Of a stretch of DNA of 64,000 nt, positions 43,821-52,835 are shown one piece after another. Origin of the DNA: Clostridiales bacterium (GTDB lineage Bacteria > Bacillota > Clostridia > Peptostreptococcales > Anaerovoracaceae). The position numbers and the translations under genes are program-made. The DNA lies in the NCBI GenBank assembly GCA_009911365.1, contig QXXF01000005.1, forward strand, positions 186,001-250,000, written 5' to 3'. Below the pieces are notes generated by a model. It saw only the letters and a program-made list of their open reading frames with translations, ran no database searches and was not told the origin of the DNA. Every line of letters begins with the position of its first letter. The first letter of the stretch is position 1.

Positions 43821-43848
43821 ATTATACAACAAAGGAACAAAAAAGCAA
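43821..43848 (-). promoter_or_regulatory. argGH promoter
   Basis: On the leftward strand TTGCTT (43848-43843) and TATAAT (43826-43821), 16-base spacer. Confidence 0.65.
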
Positions 43849-44014
43849 CCCCATTTTTGTAAAAATTCCACAAAAAATTCAACAATCCGAAAAAATTTAA
43901 AGACTTTGATGCACAGATGGTGTAAAATAAAATTAAGCCAGGAAAGAACCCGTGGTATTGTTTGGAAAATGTGTATATAATAGAAAGTATGAAGGTAAGG
44001 AGCGCATATCGAAC

Positions 44015-45277
44015 ATGAAGCTGCGATTTGAAGAAACACATATAAAATGGGGAGTGACTGCCTTCCTGGTGGTGACCGCCTGCATCGTTGTATTTTTTGT
44101 GATTTACCGCTTTGACGTGCTTTCGGAGATCATCAGCGTGGTGACAGGGATCTTGACTCCCTTTATTTATGGATTGGTGTTTGCGTATCTGCTGTGCCCG
44201 ATCTATAATCTGGTGACGCGCAATCTGTATCGGATCTTCAGTCGGCGGACCAGGAATCAGAAACGGACCCTGACGCTGTCCAAGGGCCTAGCGACTTTCG
44301 TTTCTTTGCTGGTGTTCGTCATTGTGATCAGTGGCATCTGCTGGATGATCATACCGGGCTTGGTGGAAAGCGTGATGCATATCGTCAGCATCCTGCCGGA
44401 CAGCATGGAGCAGTTTTCTCAATGGATCGATGAAAAGACCCTGCGCTATCCGGAGATGCAGGCTACCCTAGAAAACTGGATCGAACGCTTTACGAATAAT
44501 ATTATAAAATATGTAGAAGAAACCATGCTCCCAGGCTATATGGAAGTGGCGACCAGTATTTCCACAGGCGTGTTCAGTGTGATCACGGTGCTGAAAAACT
44601 TTTTTATTGGCATCATCATCTGCGTTTATTTCCTCAACAGCAAAGATCTGTTTGCGGCTCAGTCAAAAAAGCTGATTTTAGCCACTTACAATGAATCAAG
44701 GGCAAAGCGGATCTTAGAAGGTGCGATTTTTACAAACAAGACCTTCGGTGGATTTATCAATGGAAAGATCATTGATTCCATCATTATCGGCATCATTTGC
44801 TTTGTGGTCATGTCCGTGCTCAACTGGGAATATCCGCTGCTGATCAGCTGCATTATTGGCTTGACCAACGTGATCCCGTTTTTCGGACCATTTATCGGGG
44901 CCATACCTTCGGCATTGTTGATTCTCATGGTCAGTCCCATGCAGTGCGTGTACTTCCTGATTTTCATCCTGATTTTGCAGCAGGTGGATGGCAATATCAT
45001 TGGGCCGAAGATCTTGGGAGACAGCACAGGGCTTTCCAGCTTTTGGGTTATGTTCGCTATTCTGGTAGGCGGCGGCTTGTTCGGCTTCGTGGGCATGGTG
45101 GTCGGGATCCCGATCTTTGCTGTGTTTTACGCATATTTCAGCAGCGCGGTCAACAGGAGGCTGGATAAACGGGGATTTTCCACGAATATCAAAGACTATA
45201 CCATTGATAAATATCGGGTGAAACAAACGAATCGACGAAAGAAAGAGGGGAAGGGAAATGGCATCTTTAAAAGATAA
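44015..45277 (+). CDS. AI-2E/PerM-family membrane transporter
   Basis: 420 residues, seven to eight membrane segments. The family pattern is two N-terminal TMs (FLVVTACIVVFFVIYRF; GILTPFIYGLVFAYLLCPIY), a long periplasm-side helical region, and the C-terminal VIPFFGPFIGAIPSALL and GDSTGLSSFWVMFAILVGG. Members include TqsA and proposed Na+/H+ antiporters, so the substrate is open. It overlaps murB by 20 bases. The start is set after AAGGAGCGCATATCGAAC; spacing is long. Confidence 0.85.
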   Translation: MKLRFEETHIKWGVTAFLVVTACIVVFFVIYRFDVLSEIISVVTGILTPFIYGLVFAYLLCPIYNLVTRNLYRIFSRRTRNQKRTLTLSKGLATFVSLLVFVIVISGICWMIIPGLVESVMHIVSILPDSMEQFSQWIDEKTLRYPEMQATLENWIERFTNNIIKYVEETMLPGYMEVATSISTGVFSVITVLKNFFIGIIICVYFLNSKDLFAAQSKKLILATYNESRAKRILEGAIFTNKTFGGFINGKIIDSIIIGIICFVVMSVLNWEYPLLISCIIGLTNVIPFFGPFIGAIPSALLILMVSPMQCVYFLIFILILQQVDGNIIGPKILGDSTGLSSFWVMFAILVGGGLFGFVGMVVGIPIFAVFYAYFSSAVNRRLDKRGFSTNIKDYTIDKYRVKQTNRRKKEGKGNGIFKR

Positions 45278-46166
45278 GATCAGAGAAAAATTAGGGGAAA
45301 AGGCGGTCTTGGAAGACTGCGACATGAGCAGGTTCACGTCTTTTCGCACAGGAGGAAAGGCGGACCTCCTGATCATGCCTGAGACCATAGAAGATCTGAA
45401 ATTCACGCTGCGGGAACTTTCGAAAGAAGATATGCCACGCATGGTGATGGGCAATGGCTCGAACGTTCTGGTGAGGGACGGAGGCTATAAAGGAGCGATC
45501 GTCAAGCTGGGAGAGGCTTTTGGCAGCGTGGCGATCCAGGGAGAGACTCTTACCGCGGGCAGCGGGACTTTGATGTCAGCTGTGGCGAAAGCCGCATTGG
45601 ACGCAGAACTTTCTGGGTTTGAATTTGCCAGCGGCATACCGGGCAGCTTGGGCGGTGCTGTTTTCATGAATGCTGGAGCTTATGGCGGTGAAATGGCCGA
45701 TATCATCCAGGAAGCTAGGATCTTGGCTAAGGATGGGAGCCGGGAATATGTCCTTTCTTGTCAGGAGCTAGGTCTGGGATATCGTCACAGCGTGCTTCAT
45801 GAAACCGGAGATATCGTAGTGAGCGCGGTGCTGCGCCTGGCTAGGGGAGAAGGGAAGGTTATCCGGGAAAATATGAAGGAGTTGACTGCTAAAAGAAATG
45901 AGAAGCAGCCGGTTTCCCTGCCGAGTGCGGGCAGCTTTTTTAAGCGGCCTGAAGGGCATTTTGCCGGGAAACTGATCCAAGATGCGGGATTAAAGGGCAT
46001 GTCCTTAGGCGGCGCACAGGTTTCGCCCCTTCACAGCGGATTCATTGTCAATACAGGCGGCGCCACGGCTTCGGATATTCTGCGGCTCATGGAAGTGGTA
46101 CAGGCTACGGTGCTTGACAAGTTTGGGGTGAAACTGGAGCCGGAGGTGCGGATCATTGGAGAATAG
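45258..46166 (+). CDS. murB: UDP-N-acetylenolpyruvoylglucosamine reductase
   Basis: 302 residues, type IIa MurB. FAD-dependent second step of UDP-MurNAc synthesis. MVMGNGSNVLVRDGGYKGA and FASGIPGSLGGAVFMNAGAY bind FAD, LPSAGSFFKRP holds the catalytic Ser, and GAQVSPLHSGFIVNTGGAT is conserved. The start follows AGAGGGGAAGGGAA and lies inside the preceding gene. Confidence 0.97.
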   Translation: MASLKDKIREKLGEKAVLEDCDMSRFTSFRTGGKADLLIMPETIEDLKFTLRELSKEDMPRMVMGNGSNVLVRDGGYKGAIVKLGEAFGSVAIQGETLTAGSGTLMSAVAKAALDAELSGFEFASGIPGSLGGAVFMNAGAYGGEMADIIQEARILAKDGSREYVLSCQELGLGYRHSVLHETGDIVVSAVLRLARGEGKVIRENMKELTAKRNEKQPVSLPSAGSFFKRPEGHFAGKLIQDAGLKGMSLGGAQVSPLHSGFIVNTGGATASDILRLMEVVQATVLDKFGVKLEPEVRIIGE

Positions 46167-46890
46167 GCGTTATGAAATTGGGTATGACCTTCATACTCAT
46201 ACGATTTTTTCCCATGGAAAGGGGACGATCGAAGAAAACGTGTGTGCGGCCATAGACAGGGGCCTGTCCCATATTGCCATCAGCGATCATGGACCAGGGC
46301 ATTTGTTTTACGGTATCAAGCGCAAGCATGTGCCAGTGATGCGCAAGGAGATTGAAGCGTTGAATCAAAAGTACCCGGAGATTATGGTTCAGCTCAGCGT
46401 GGAGGCGAACATTATCAATTCTGCGAATCATTTGGATGTGACACCGGAAGAATTCAGTCAATATGATTTTGTCATCGCTGGATACCATTACGGGCTGCCC
46501 AGAGGCTACTGCGTTTCCAACTGGCTCTGGGGCCACGGACTGAAGCTGGGGCAGCGGCGGCTGCGGAATAAAAATACGGACATGGTGATCAAGGCACTCT
46601 ATGAAAATGACATTGCGATTTTGACACATCCAGGAGACAAGGGACCCTTTGACATGCTGCCCATCGCAGAAGCCTGTGCGGACACGGATACGCTGATGGA
46701 GATCAGTACCTGGCACCCTCACCTGACAGTGGAAGAGCTGAAAACAGCGGCTAGGACAGACGCACAGTTCATTATCAGCAGCGACGCGCATACGCCAAAG
46801 CGGATTGGGGATTTTGAAGGTGGCCTGAAACGGGCAGTGGAAGCAGGAATCGATTTGTCTAGGATCGTGAATTTGAGGGAGATAAAATGA
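46156..46890 (+). CDS. PHP-domain phosphoesterase
   Basis: 244 residues. Metal ligands occur in YDLHTHTIFSHG, AISDHGPGH, LSVEANI, LTHPGDKG and ISSDAHTPKRIG, the full PHP pattern. Likely a phosphatase such as histidinol-phosphatase-like or a general phosphoesterase. It starts with TTG inside murB after GGAGGTGCGGATCA; no in-frame ATG is near. The rapZ start overlaps its stop (ATGA). The murB-PHP-rapZ order is usual in Clostridia. Confidence 0.85.
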   Translation: MENRRYEIGYDLHTHTIFSHGKGTIEENVCAAIDRGLSHIAISDHGPGHLFYGIKRKHVPVMRKEIEALNQKYPEIMVQLSVEANIINSANHLDVTPEEFSQYDFVIAGYHYGLPRGYCVSNWLWGHGLKLGQRRLRNKNTDMVIKALYENDIAILTHPGDKGPFDMLPIAEACADTDTLMEISTWHPHLTVEELKTAARTDAQFIISSDAHTPKRIGDFEGGLKRAVEAGIDLSRIVNLREIK

Positions 46891-47735
46891 AGACAGTGAT
46901 CGTAACAGGACTATCAGGAGCTGGAAAAAGCCAAGCCATGAACTGCTTGGAAGAATTGGGCTATTACTGCGTGGATAACATGCCGCCGGCATTGATCAAA
47001 AGCTTTGTCCAGCTGGCGGTGGAAGGGACCGCTCCCATTGAGCGAGCGGCTTTCGCAGTGGACGTAAGGGGCGGAGAGTTGTTCGCGGACATGGAAAAGG
47101 CACTGGAATCCTTGGCAGAAGACGGAATTGAATACAAGATCTTGTACTTGGAAGCCTCTGACCAGGTGCTGATCCGCCGTTTCAGCGAGACCAGACGGCA
47201 GCATCCCCTGTCACGGGGAGAAAGCACGGAGGAAGGCCTAAAACGGGAAACCTCCATGCTGCGGGAGCTGCGCGCCAGAGCGGACTATGTGATCGACACT
47301 TCTAACATGAAAGTGGCCCGTCTTTGGGAAGAAGTGAAGGATTTGGTCACTTCTGGGGAAAGCGAAAAGACCTTTGTGGTGAACATCGCCTCTTTCGGAT
47401 ATAAGAGGGGCATCCCTCTTGGCGCAGACATGGTCTTTGACATGCGCTTTATTCCCAACCCTTATTATGTGAAATCCCTGCGGGAGCTGACAGGCAACAA
47501 TAAGAAGGTGTGGGACTATGTGATGAAGCAAGAAGTGACTCAGGAGTTTCTCAAAAGAGTCGAACCTTTGGTTTTGGAACTGATCCCATCCTATATGCGG
47601 GAAGGAAAGTATAACCTGAACCTGGCTTTTGGCTGTACAGGAGGCCACCATCGTTCTGTGGCTATGGCTAATGAAATGGCAGAGCGGCTTCGGGCTCATG
47701 GCAAGCGGGTGACCGTGGAGCACCGGGATCTATAG
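46887..47735 (+). CDS. rapZ: RapZ/YvcJ nucleotide-binding protein
   Basis: 282 residues. The N-terminal P-loop VTGLSGAGKSQAMNCLEELG and the C-terminal SFGYKRGIPLGADMVFDMRF and FGCTGGHHRSVAMANE are hallmarks. In E. coli RapZ is the RNase adaptor for GlmZ; in Firmicutes it binds and hydrolyses GTP. It normally precedes yvcK and whiA, but here a pseudogene and two enzymes follow instead. Confidence 0.95.
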   Translation: MKTVIVTGLSGAGKSQAMNCLEELGYYCVDNMPPALIKSFVQLAVEGTAPIERAAFAVDVRGGELFADMEKALESLAEDGIEYKILYLEASDQVLIRRFSETRRQHPLSRGESTEEGLKRETSMLRELRARADYVIDTSNMKVARLWEEVKDLVTSGESEKTFVVNIASFGYKRGIPLGADMVFDMRFIPNPYYVKSLRELTGNNKKVWDYVMKQEVTQEFLKRVEPLVLELIPSYMREGKYNLNLAFGCTGGHHRSVAMANEMAERLRAHGKRVTVEHRDL

Positions 47736-47752
47736 GTGCTTGGAGGTATGGG

Positions 47753-49028
47753 ATGAAAAAAACAATCGGCATTGGAAATCAGAATTTTGAAAAACTGCGG
47801 ACAAGAGAGAACTTTTTTGAAAGAAACGAACTTTCCGCAGATGCGGGAAGGAATCTGCAGGCTGATTCGCAGGCAGTACAAAACCTATGATTTTTTATTT
47901 GGAAACCGATCTGCTGCGCAGAAGTGAGAAAGAAGAATTTCGGAATATATCCCTTCATATGGGAGATAATGAAGTTGCCGTCTCTCTGAAGGTCTTATCA
48001 GACTATCTTTCACGTTATTATGAAAAAAGGTGATCATCCTTTTGGATGAGTACGACACGCCGATGCAGGAGGCGTACGTGAGCGGCTATTGGGAAGAAAC
48101 GAGCCGCTTCATGAGGAATCTATTCAACTCCACGTTCAAGATGAATCCCTATCTGGAGAGGGCTCTCATGACTGGGATCACCAGAGTCAGCAAGGAATCC
48201 ATTTTTTCTGATTTCAATAATCCGGAGGTGGTTACCACGACATCAGAAAAATATGAAACTTGCTTTGGTTTTACTGTGGGAGAGGTCTTTGCGGCATTGG
48301 ACGAGTATGGCCTTTCCGAGAGGAAAGGCGAGGTGAAAAAATGGTATGATGGCTTCACCTTTGGCAGACAGACGGACATCTACAACCCATGGTCCATTGC
48401 CAATTATCTGGAAAAGCAGAAGCTGGGGGCGTACTGGGCCAATAATAGCTCTAACGGCCTAGTGGAAAAACTGATCCGGGAGGGAAGCAAAGCCATCAAG
48501 CAGGATTTTGAGCAATTGCTGCGGGGAAACAGCCTGAAGGTGGAGATTGACGAGCAGATTGTATATGCTGCGCTCTCTGGAAAACGAAACGCGGTCTGGA
48601 GTCTGCTGCTGGCCTCCGGGTATTTAAACGTGGAGCGGCAGGAATTTTGCGAGGCGACGGGACGACACGAATACGCAGTGACTTTGACCAATCGAGAAGT
48701 GAAGCTGATGTTTGAGGACATGATCCAAGATTGGTTCATGTCAGATGAAGAGGATGGCTACAACGATTTCATTAAAGCCCTGCTGCAAGGGGACACAAAA
48801 AGCATGAATATGTACATGAACCGAGTAGCAATGCGGACGTTCAGTTATTTCGATAGCGGAAAGAATCCATCCAGAGCAGAGCCGGAGAGATTTTATCATG
48901 GATTTGTTTTAGGCCTGATGGTGGAACTTTCAAGAAGATATGTCCTAACCTCCAACAGGGAGAGCGGCTTCGGTAGGTACGATGTGATGCTGGAACCGAA
49001 AAACGGGCAGAATGAATCTAAGAGATAG
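47753..49028 (+). pseudogene. AAA-ATPase-like / PD-(D/E)XK protein pseudogene
   Basis: Remnant of the AAA-ATPase_like (PF09820-type) family common as multi-copy genes in gut Firmicutes. It starts well (TTGGAGGTATGGG) as KKTIGIGNQNFEKLRTRENF, then the P-loop region is deleted. Fragments continue in shifting frames: FPQMREGICRLIRRQYKTYD, EKEEFRNISLHMGDNEVAVS with SLKVLSDYLSRYYEK, then IILLDEYDTPMQEAYVSGYW (Walker B) and a long frame from 48,030 on. The C-terminal nuclease segment is cut after GRYDVMLEPKNGQ. At least three frame changes plus deletion of the ATP site make it dead. Confidence 0.85.
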
Positions 49029-49070
49029 GAGTCGTTTCAACAAACGGAAGACAATGAAAGGAGTCGAGCG

Positions 49071-49595
49071 ATGGATTTATTAGAAATCATGCGAAATAGA
49101 AGGAGCGTGCGAAAATATACCCAGAAGCCGATCAGCGATGAAAGGATCGAAAAGATCCTGCAGGCAGGGCTTTTGTCCGCCTCCAGCCGCGGCATTCGGC
49201 CATGGGAATTTATCTTGGTTCGAGAGCGGGAGACCCTAGAAAAAATGGCAGCGTGCAGAGATGGTGCGGCGAACATGCTGAAAGGCGCTGCGGCGGCTAT
49301 CGTGGTCATAGCAGACGCAGAAAAATCGGATGTATGGGTGGAAGACTGCGCGATCGCCATGTCTAACATGCATTTGATGGCAGATGCCCTTGGAGTGGGC
49401 AGCTGCTGGATTCAGGGCAGACTGCGGGTCGCCGCGGGCGGCGGCAGCACAGAGGATTATCTGCGGCAGCTATTGGGATTCCCAGAGCGGTTTAAGCTGG
49501 AAGCCATCTTGTCCCTTGGAATGTCCGAAAAGCATCCTGCGGCTTATGAACTGGATACGCTGCTGGTGGAAAAAGCGCATGAGGAACAATTCTAA
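49071..49595 (+). CDS. Nitroreductase-family FMN protein
   Basis: 174 residues. IMRNRRSVRKYTQKPISDE and SASSRGIRPWEFILV are the N-terminal FMN-binding signatures, and ADALGVGSCWIQGRLR the central motif. A small member of the family, reducing nitro, quinone or unknown substrates with NAD(P)H. The start follows GAAAGGAGTCGAGCG. It sits in the segment separating rapZ from whiA. Confidence 0.88.
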   Translation: MDLLEIMRNRRSVRKYTQKPISDERIEKILQAGLLSASSRGIRPWEFILVRERETLEKMAACRDGAANMLKGAAAAIVVIADAEKSDVWVEDCAIAMSNMHLMADALGVGSCWIQGRLRVAAGGGSTEDYLRQLLGFPERFKLEAILSLGMSEKHPAAYELDTLLVEKAHEEQF

Positions 49596-49603
49596 GATAT
49601 CCT

Positions 49604-49632
49604 TGCTTGACGGGAGGTTTTCACGTATAATG
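49604..49632 (+). promoter_or_regulatory. kce promoter
   Basis: TTGCTT at 49604 and TATAAT at 49627 with a 17-base spacer. Confidence 0.6.
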
Positions 49633-49673
49633 AAACTAATGGTTTTAGAGTATACGAAGCAAGGAGAACGATT

Positions 49674-50498
49674 ATGGAAAAACTGATTATCGCAGCCGCT
49701 ATTTGCGGCGCAGAGGTAACAAAGGAACACAACCCAGCGGTCCCTTACACAGTGGAAGAGATCGTTAGGGAAGCTAAATCCGCTTATGATGCGGGTGCGG
49801 CGATCATTCACCTCCACGTAAGGGAAGACGATGGCACTCCGACCCAGAGTAAGGCACGTTTTCAGGAATGCGTGGACGCGATCTTGAAAGAATGTCCTGA
49901 CGTGATCATCCAGCCTTCCACAGGCGGCGCGGTGGGAATGACGGATCTAGAACGGCTCCAGTCCACGGAAATCACGCCAACACCGGAATTCGCCACCTTG
50001 GACTGCGGAACCTGCAACTTTGGCGGCGATGAGATTTTCATCAACACGGACAACACGATCTTCAACTTCGCAAAGATCATGAAGGAACGGGGAATCAAGC
50101 CGGAGCTGGAATGTTTTGATAAAGGGATGCTGGACATTGCCCTGAAAGCGGACCGAAAGGGTCTGCTGGAGCATCCTCTTCACTTTGACTTTGTGCTGGG
50201 CGTTCAAATGGCGGCAACCATCAGGGACCTGGCTTTCTGCGTAGACAGCCTGCCGCCGGGCTCCACTTGGACCGGAACTGGCATTGGAAAAGCGCAATTC
50301 GACATGGCTGCGGCTTCTATCATCATGGGCGGACATGTGCGGGTTGGTTTTGAAGACAATCTTTATATTGAGAAAGGTGTTTTGGCAAAGAGCAACGGCG
50401 AGCAGGTGGAAAAAGTCGTGAAGCTGGCCAAGCTTTTGGGCAGGGAAGTGGCCTCACCGGATGAAGCCAGAGAAATCCTGAGCATCAAAAAGAAATAA
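49674..50498 (+). CDS. kce: BKACE-family beta-keto acid cleavage enzyme (Kce-like)
   Basis: 274-residue zinc enzyme of the DUF849/BKACE family, which cleaves a beta-keto acid with acetyl-CoA. IIAAAICGAEVTKEHNPAVP, GAAIIHLHVREDDGTPTQSK (zinc His pair), IIQPSTGGAVGM and ELECFDKGML are diagnostic. The founding activity is 3-keto-5-aminohexanoate cleavage in lysine fermentation, but other lysine-fermentation genes are not in the window, so another substrate is possible. The start follows GCAAGGAGAACGATT. Confidence 0.88.
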   Translation: MEKLIIAAAICGAEVTKEHNPAVPYTVEEIVREAKSAYDAGAAIIHLHVREDDGTPTQSKARFQECVDAILKECPDVIIQPSTGGAVGMTDLERLQSTEITPTPEFATLDCGTCNFGGDEIFINTDNTIFNFAKIMKERGIKPELECFDKGMLDIALKADRKGLLEHPLHFDFVLGVQMAATIRDLAFCVDSLPPGSTWTGTGIGKAQFDMAAASIIMGGHVRVGFEDNLYIEKGVLAKSNGEQVEKVVKLAKLLGREVASPDEAREILSIKKK

Positions 50499-50553
50499 GT
50501 AGCAGGGAAGCTAGATCCAAAGTGCTTTCCACTGCTGAGACGAAGGTTGAATT

Positions 50554-50583
50554 GGGGCAGCCCTCTGTGGGTCTGCCCCTTTC
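50554..50583 (+). terminator. Terminator after kce
   Basis: GGGGCAG pairs with CTGCCCC around a 12-base loop, then TTTC. Confidence 0.6.
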
Positions 50584-50626
50584 ATGCGTTTGGCATTAGT
50601 ATGTTTTGATATGGAGGGAGGATGCC

Positions 50627-51568
50627 ATGTCCTTTTCTATGGATACGAAAAACGAGCTCGCCCATATAGAGCCTGAGAAAAAGTGCTGCATGCTGGCTGA
50701 AATTGCGGGATTTATCCGCATGTGCGGCAGTATTCGATTAGTTGGCAGCGGAAAATTCCGCATCATCACCACAACAGAGAATCCCGCTGTGGCCCGTCAT
50801 TATAAAAAACTGATCAAAGATTATTTCGATATTGACACGGCCCTGGAGGTGGGGCAGGGCAATACCTTGAAAAAAGGCAGGGCTTACAAACTGACCATCG
50901 GACCGGAAGACCTGAGCGAGCAGATCCTGCGAGAAACGGGAATCCTAATGGTAAAGGAAGGCATGAATTATATCAGCGATGGTATTTATGACGGCCTGAT
51001 TCGGACAAAATGCTGCCGGAAGGCCTGCCTGCGGGGGCTATTTCTAGGAGCGGGGACCATCACGGATCCGGAAAAGGGCTATCACATCGAATTCAGCTGC
51101 GGCAGCCAGATCCTGGCAAATGACGTGAAAAAGCTGCTCAACAGTTTTACAGATCTGCATGCCAAAATATCGGAGCGAAAGAAAACCTATGGCGTTTATG
51201 TGAAAGAGGCGGAGCAGATCATCGATATTTTGGCTATCATGGGGGCCCACTCCCGGATCTTTACCTTTGAAGATGTGCGCATCACAAAGGAGATCCGCAA
51301 TAAGGCTAACCGTATTAACAACTGCGATAACGCCAATATCGACAAGACGCTCCAGGCAGCGGAAAAGCAAATGGCGTGTATCCGCAAGATACAAGAAAAA
51401 AAGGGATTGGGATTTTTGCCTGACAAGCTGCGTGAAGCCGCGCAGTTGCGTCTCGATCATCCGGAGGCCACTCTGCAGGAACTGGCGGACATGATGGAGC
51501 CGTCTATGAAAAAATCAGGGATCAACAATCGGTTCCGTAAAATCGAAGAGCTGGCAGGCAAACTGTAG
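50627..51568 (+). CDS. whiA: DNA-binding protein WhiA
   Basis: 313 residues. The N-terminal LAGLIDADG-like domain (KNELAHIEPEKKCCMLAEIA, CLRGLFLGAGTITDPEKGYH) is followed by the C-terminal WhiA HTH (LRLDHPEATLQELADMM, PSMKKSGINNRFRKIEE). It controls division and sporulation genes in Gram-positives. The start follows GGAGGGAGGATGCC; seven more upstream codons without a site are rejected. It is separated from rapZ by 2.9 kb, and yvcK is absent. Confidence 0.95.
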   Translation: MSFSMDTKNELAHIEPEKKCCMLAEIAGFIRMCGSIRLVGSGKFRIITTTENPAVARHYKKLIKDYFDIDTALEVGQGNTLKKGRAYKLTIGPEDLSEQILRETGILMVKEGMNYISDGIYDGLIRTKCCRKACLRGLFLGAGTITDPEKGYHIEFSCGSQILANDVKKLLNSFTDLHAKISERKKTYGVYVKEAEQIIDILAIMGAHSRIFTFEDVRITKEIRNKANRINNCDNANIDKTLQAAEKQMACIRKIQEKKGLGFLPDKLREAAQLRLDHPEATLQELADMMEPSMKKSGINNRFRKIEELAGKL

Positions 51569-51595
51569 TCCTTTGAGGACAGGAGGTAATTTGAC

Positions 51596-52012
51596 ATGAG
51601 AAAATTTGAATTAGAGCACAGAGTGGGGTATGCGGAAACAGACGCTATGGCTATTGTCCATCACTCCAACTATATCCGTTGGTTTGAAATGGGCCGAAAT
51701 GATCTGCTGCGGACCATCGGATACCCATATTCAGAGCTGGAACATCAGGGGATTTGGATGCCGGTCATTGGCGTTTCCTGTGAATACAAGTCTCCTGCGG
51801 TCTTTGACGAGGTGGTTATCATCCGCTCCTGGATTGATCGTTTGAAGGGTGCGTCCGTTTACTTGGGTTATGATGTGATTGGCAAGGAAAAGGGGGATCT
51901 AAAAGTGACAGGTGCCAGCAGCCATGGGTTCACGGACCCGGATCTAGTACCCATACGGCTGAAACGGCATTCCCCAGAACTGTATGAAAAAATGGCGGCA
52001 GCAGCCAAATAG
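51596..52012 (+). CDS. YbgC-type acyl-CoA thioesterase
   Basis: 138 residues, hot-dog fold. HRVGYAETDAMAIVHHSNYI with the catalytic Asp and His, then WFEMGRNDLLR, is the 4-hydroxybenzoyl-CoA thioesterase/YbgC pattern. The start follows AGGAGGTAATTTGAC, 27 bases after whiA, and a HAD gene follows at 11 bases, so the three may be one operon. Acyl substrate unknown. Confidence 0.88.
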   Translation: MRKFELEHRVGYAETDAMAIVHHSNYIRWFEMGRNDLLRTIGYPYSELEHQGIWMPVIGVSCEYKSPAVFDEVVIIRSWIDRLKGASVYLGYDVIGKEKGDLKVTGASSHGFTDPDLVPIRLKRHSPELYEKMAAAAK

Positions 52013-52023
52013 AGGTGAGAAAT

Positions 52024-52677
52024 ATGATTGACACTGTGATCTTTGACATGGATGGGACGCTGCTGGATACGCTGGAGGATCTGACGAACGCAACAAACGC
52101 GGGCCTTGCTGTCAAAGGGTACTCGGCAAGGAGTTTAGAGGAGGTCCGGTCCTTTGTGGGAAACGGCGTGGAGTTTTTGATGCGAAAAGCCCTGCCAGAG
52201 GACGCTTCGGAGAAAGACATGGAAATCTGTTTGGCTGCGTTTAAGGATTATTACGCACGGCACTGGCAGGATAAAACGAAGCCTTACAATGGGATTCTTG
52301 CGCTGCTATCAGCATTGAAAGAGCGGGGCGTTCGGACCGCGGTCATTTCCAATAAATACGACAAAGCGGTTGCGGCACTTTGCGAGGATTATTTCCCAGG
52401 ATGCTTTGATGCTGCCAGAGGCGAGCGGGAAGGCGTTCCCAGAAAGCCTGCGCCTGACGGAATATTTTCCATATTGGAAGAGTTAGGCGCACAAAAGGAA
52501 TCAGCTATTTATGTGGGTGATTCGGAGGTGGATATGGATACGGCAAAAAACGCAGGGCTTGTTTCTGTGGGCGTGACGTGGGGCTTTCGCAGCCAGGAGT
52601 TGTTGGAAGAAAAAGGAGCTGACCATATCATAGACAGGCCGGCGCGGATTTTGGACCTGATAGATCAAGCCAAGTAG
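52024..52677 (+). CDS. HAD-family hydrolase, phosphoglycolate phosphatase-like
   Basis: 217 residues. HAD motif I is FDMDGTLLDTLEDL, motif II VISNK, motif III lysine in PRKPAPDG and motif IV YVGDSEVDMDTA. The cap domain is the helical C1 type of Gph/PgmB relatives. Probably phosphatase of 2-phosphoglycolate or another small phosphate ester. The ATG start follows AGAGGTGAGAAAT; a GTG three codons earlier is possible. Confidence 0.87.
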   Translation: MIDTVIFDMDGTLLDTLEDLTNATNAGLAVKGYSARSLEEVRSFVGNGVEFLMRKALPEDASEKDMEICLAAFKDYYARHWQDKTKPYNGILALLSALKERGVRTAVISNKYDKAVAALCEDYFPGCFDAARGEREGVPRKPAPDGIFSILEELGAQKESAIYVGDSEVDMDTAKNAGLVSVGVTWGFRSQELLEEKGADHIIDRPARILDLIDQAK

Positions 52678-52835
52678 CGGTTTCATTGGCCGCTGATGGC
52701 TGTTAATCGCTGACTATGGCTACGCGGCGGCAGAAAACCATCCCCTACAGGGACCGACTGATGGTCAGGCATTTGAGATCATGGACACATGGTAGTAAAG
52801 AAATGAAGGAGCATAGTAAAATAGAGGAGAATAGA

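Noticed and set aside
43744-44014. T-box or other riboswitch in the argG leader
   Set aside because: The leader is short and AT-rich with two ARG boxes; no T-box sequence or specifier stem is present.
52716-52835. Forty extra N-terminal codons for RlmD
   Set aside because: The extension has no TRAM-domain homology and lacks a ribosome site, while the internal ATG follows AGAGGAGAATAG.
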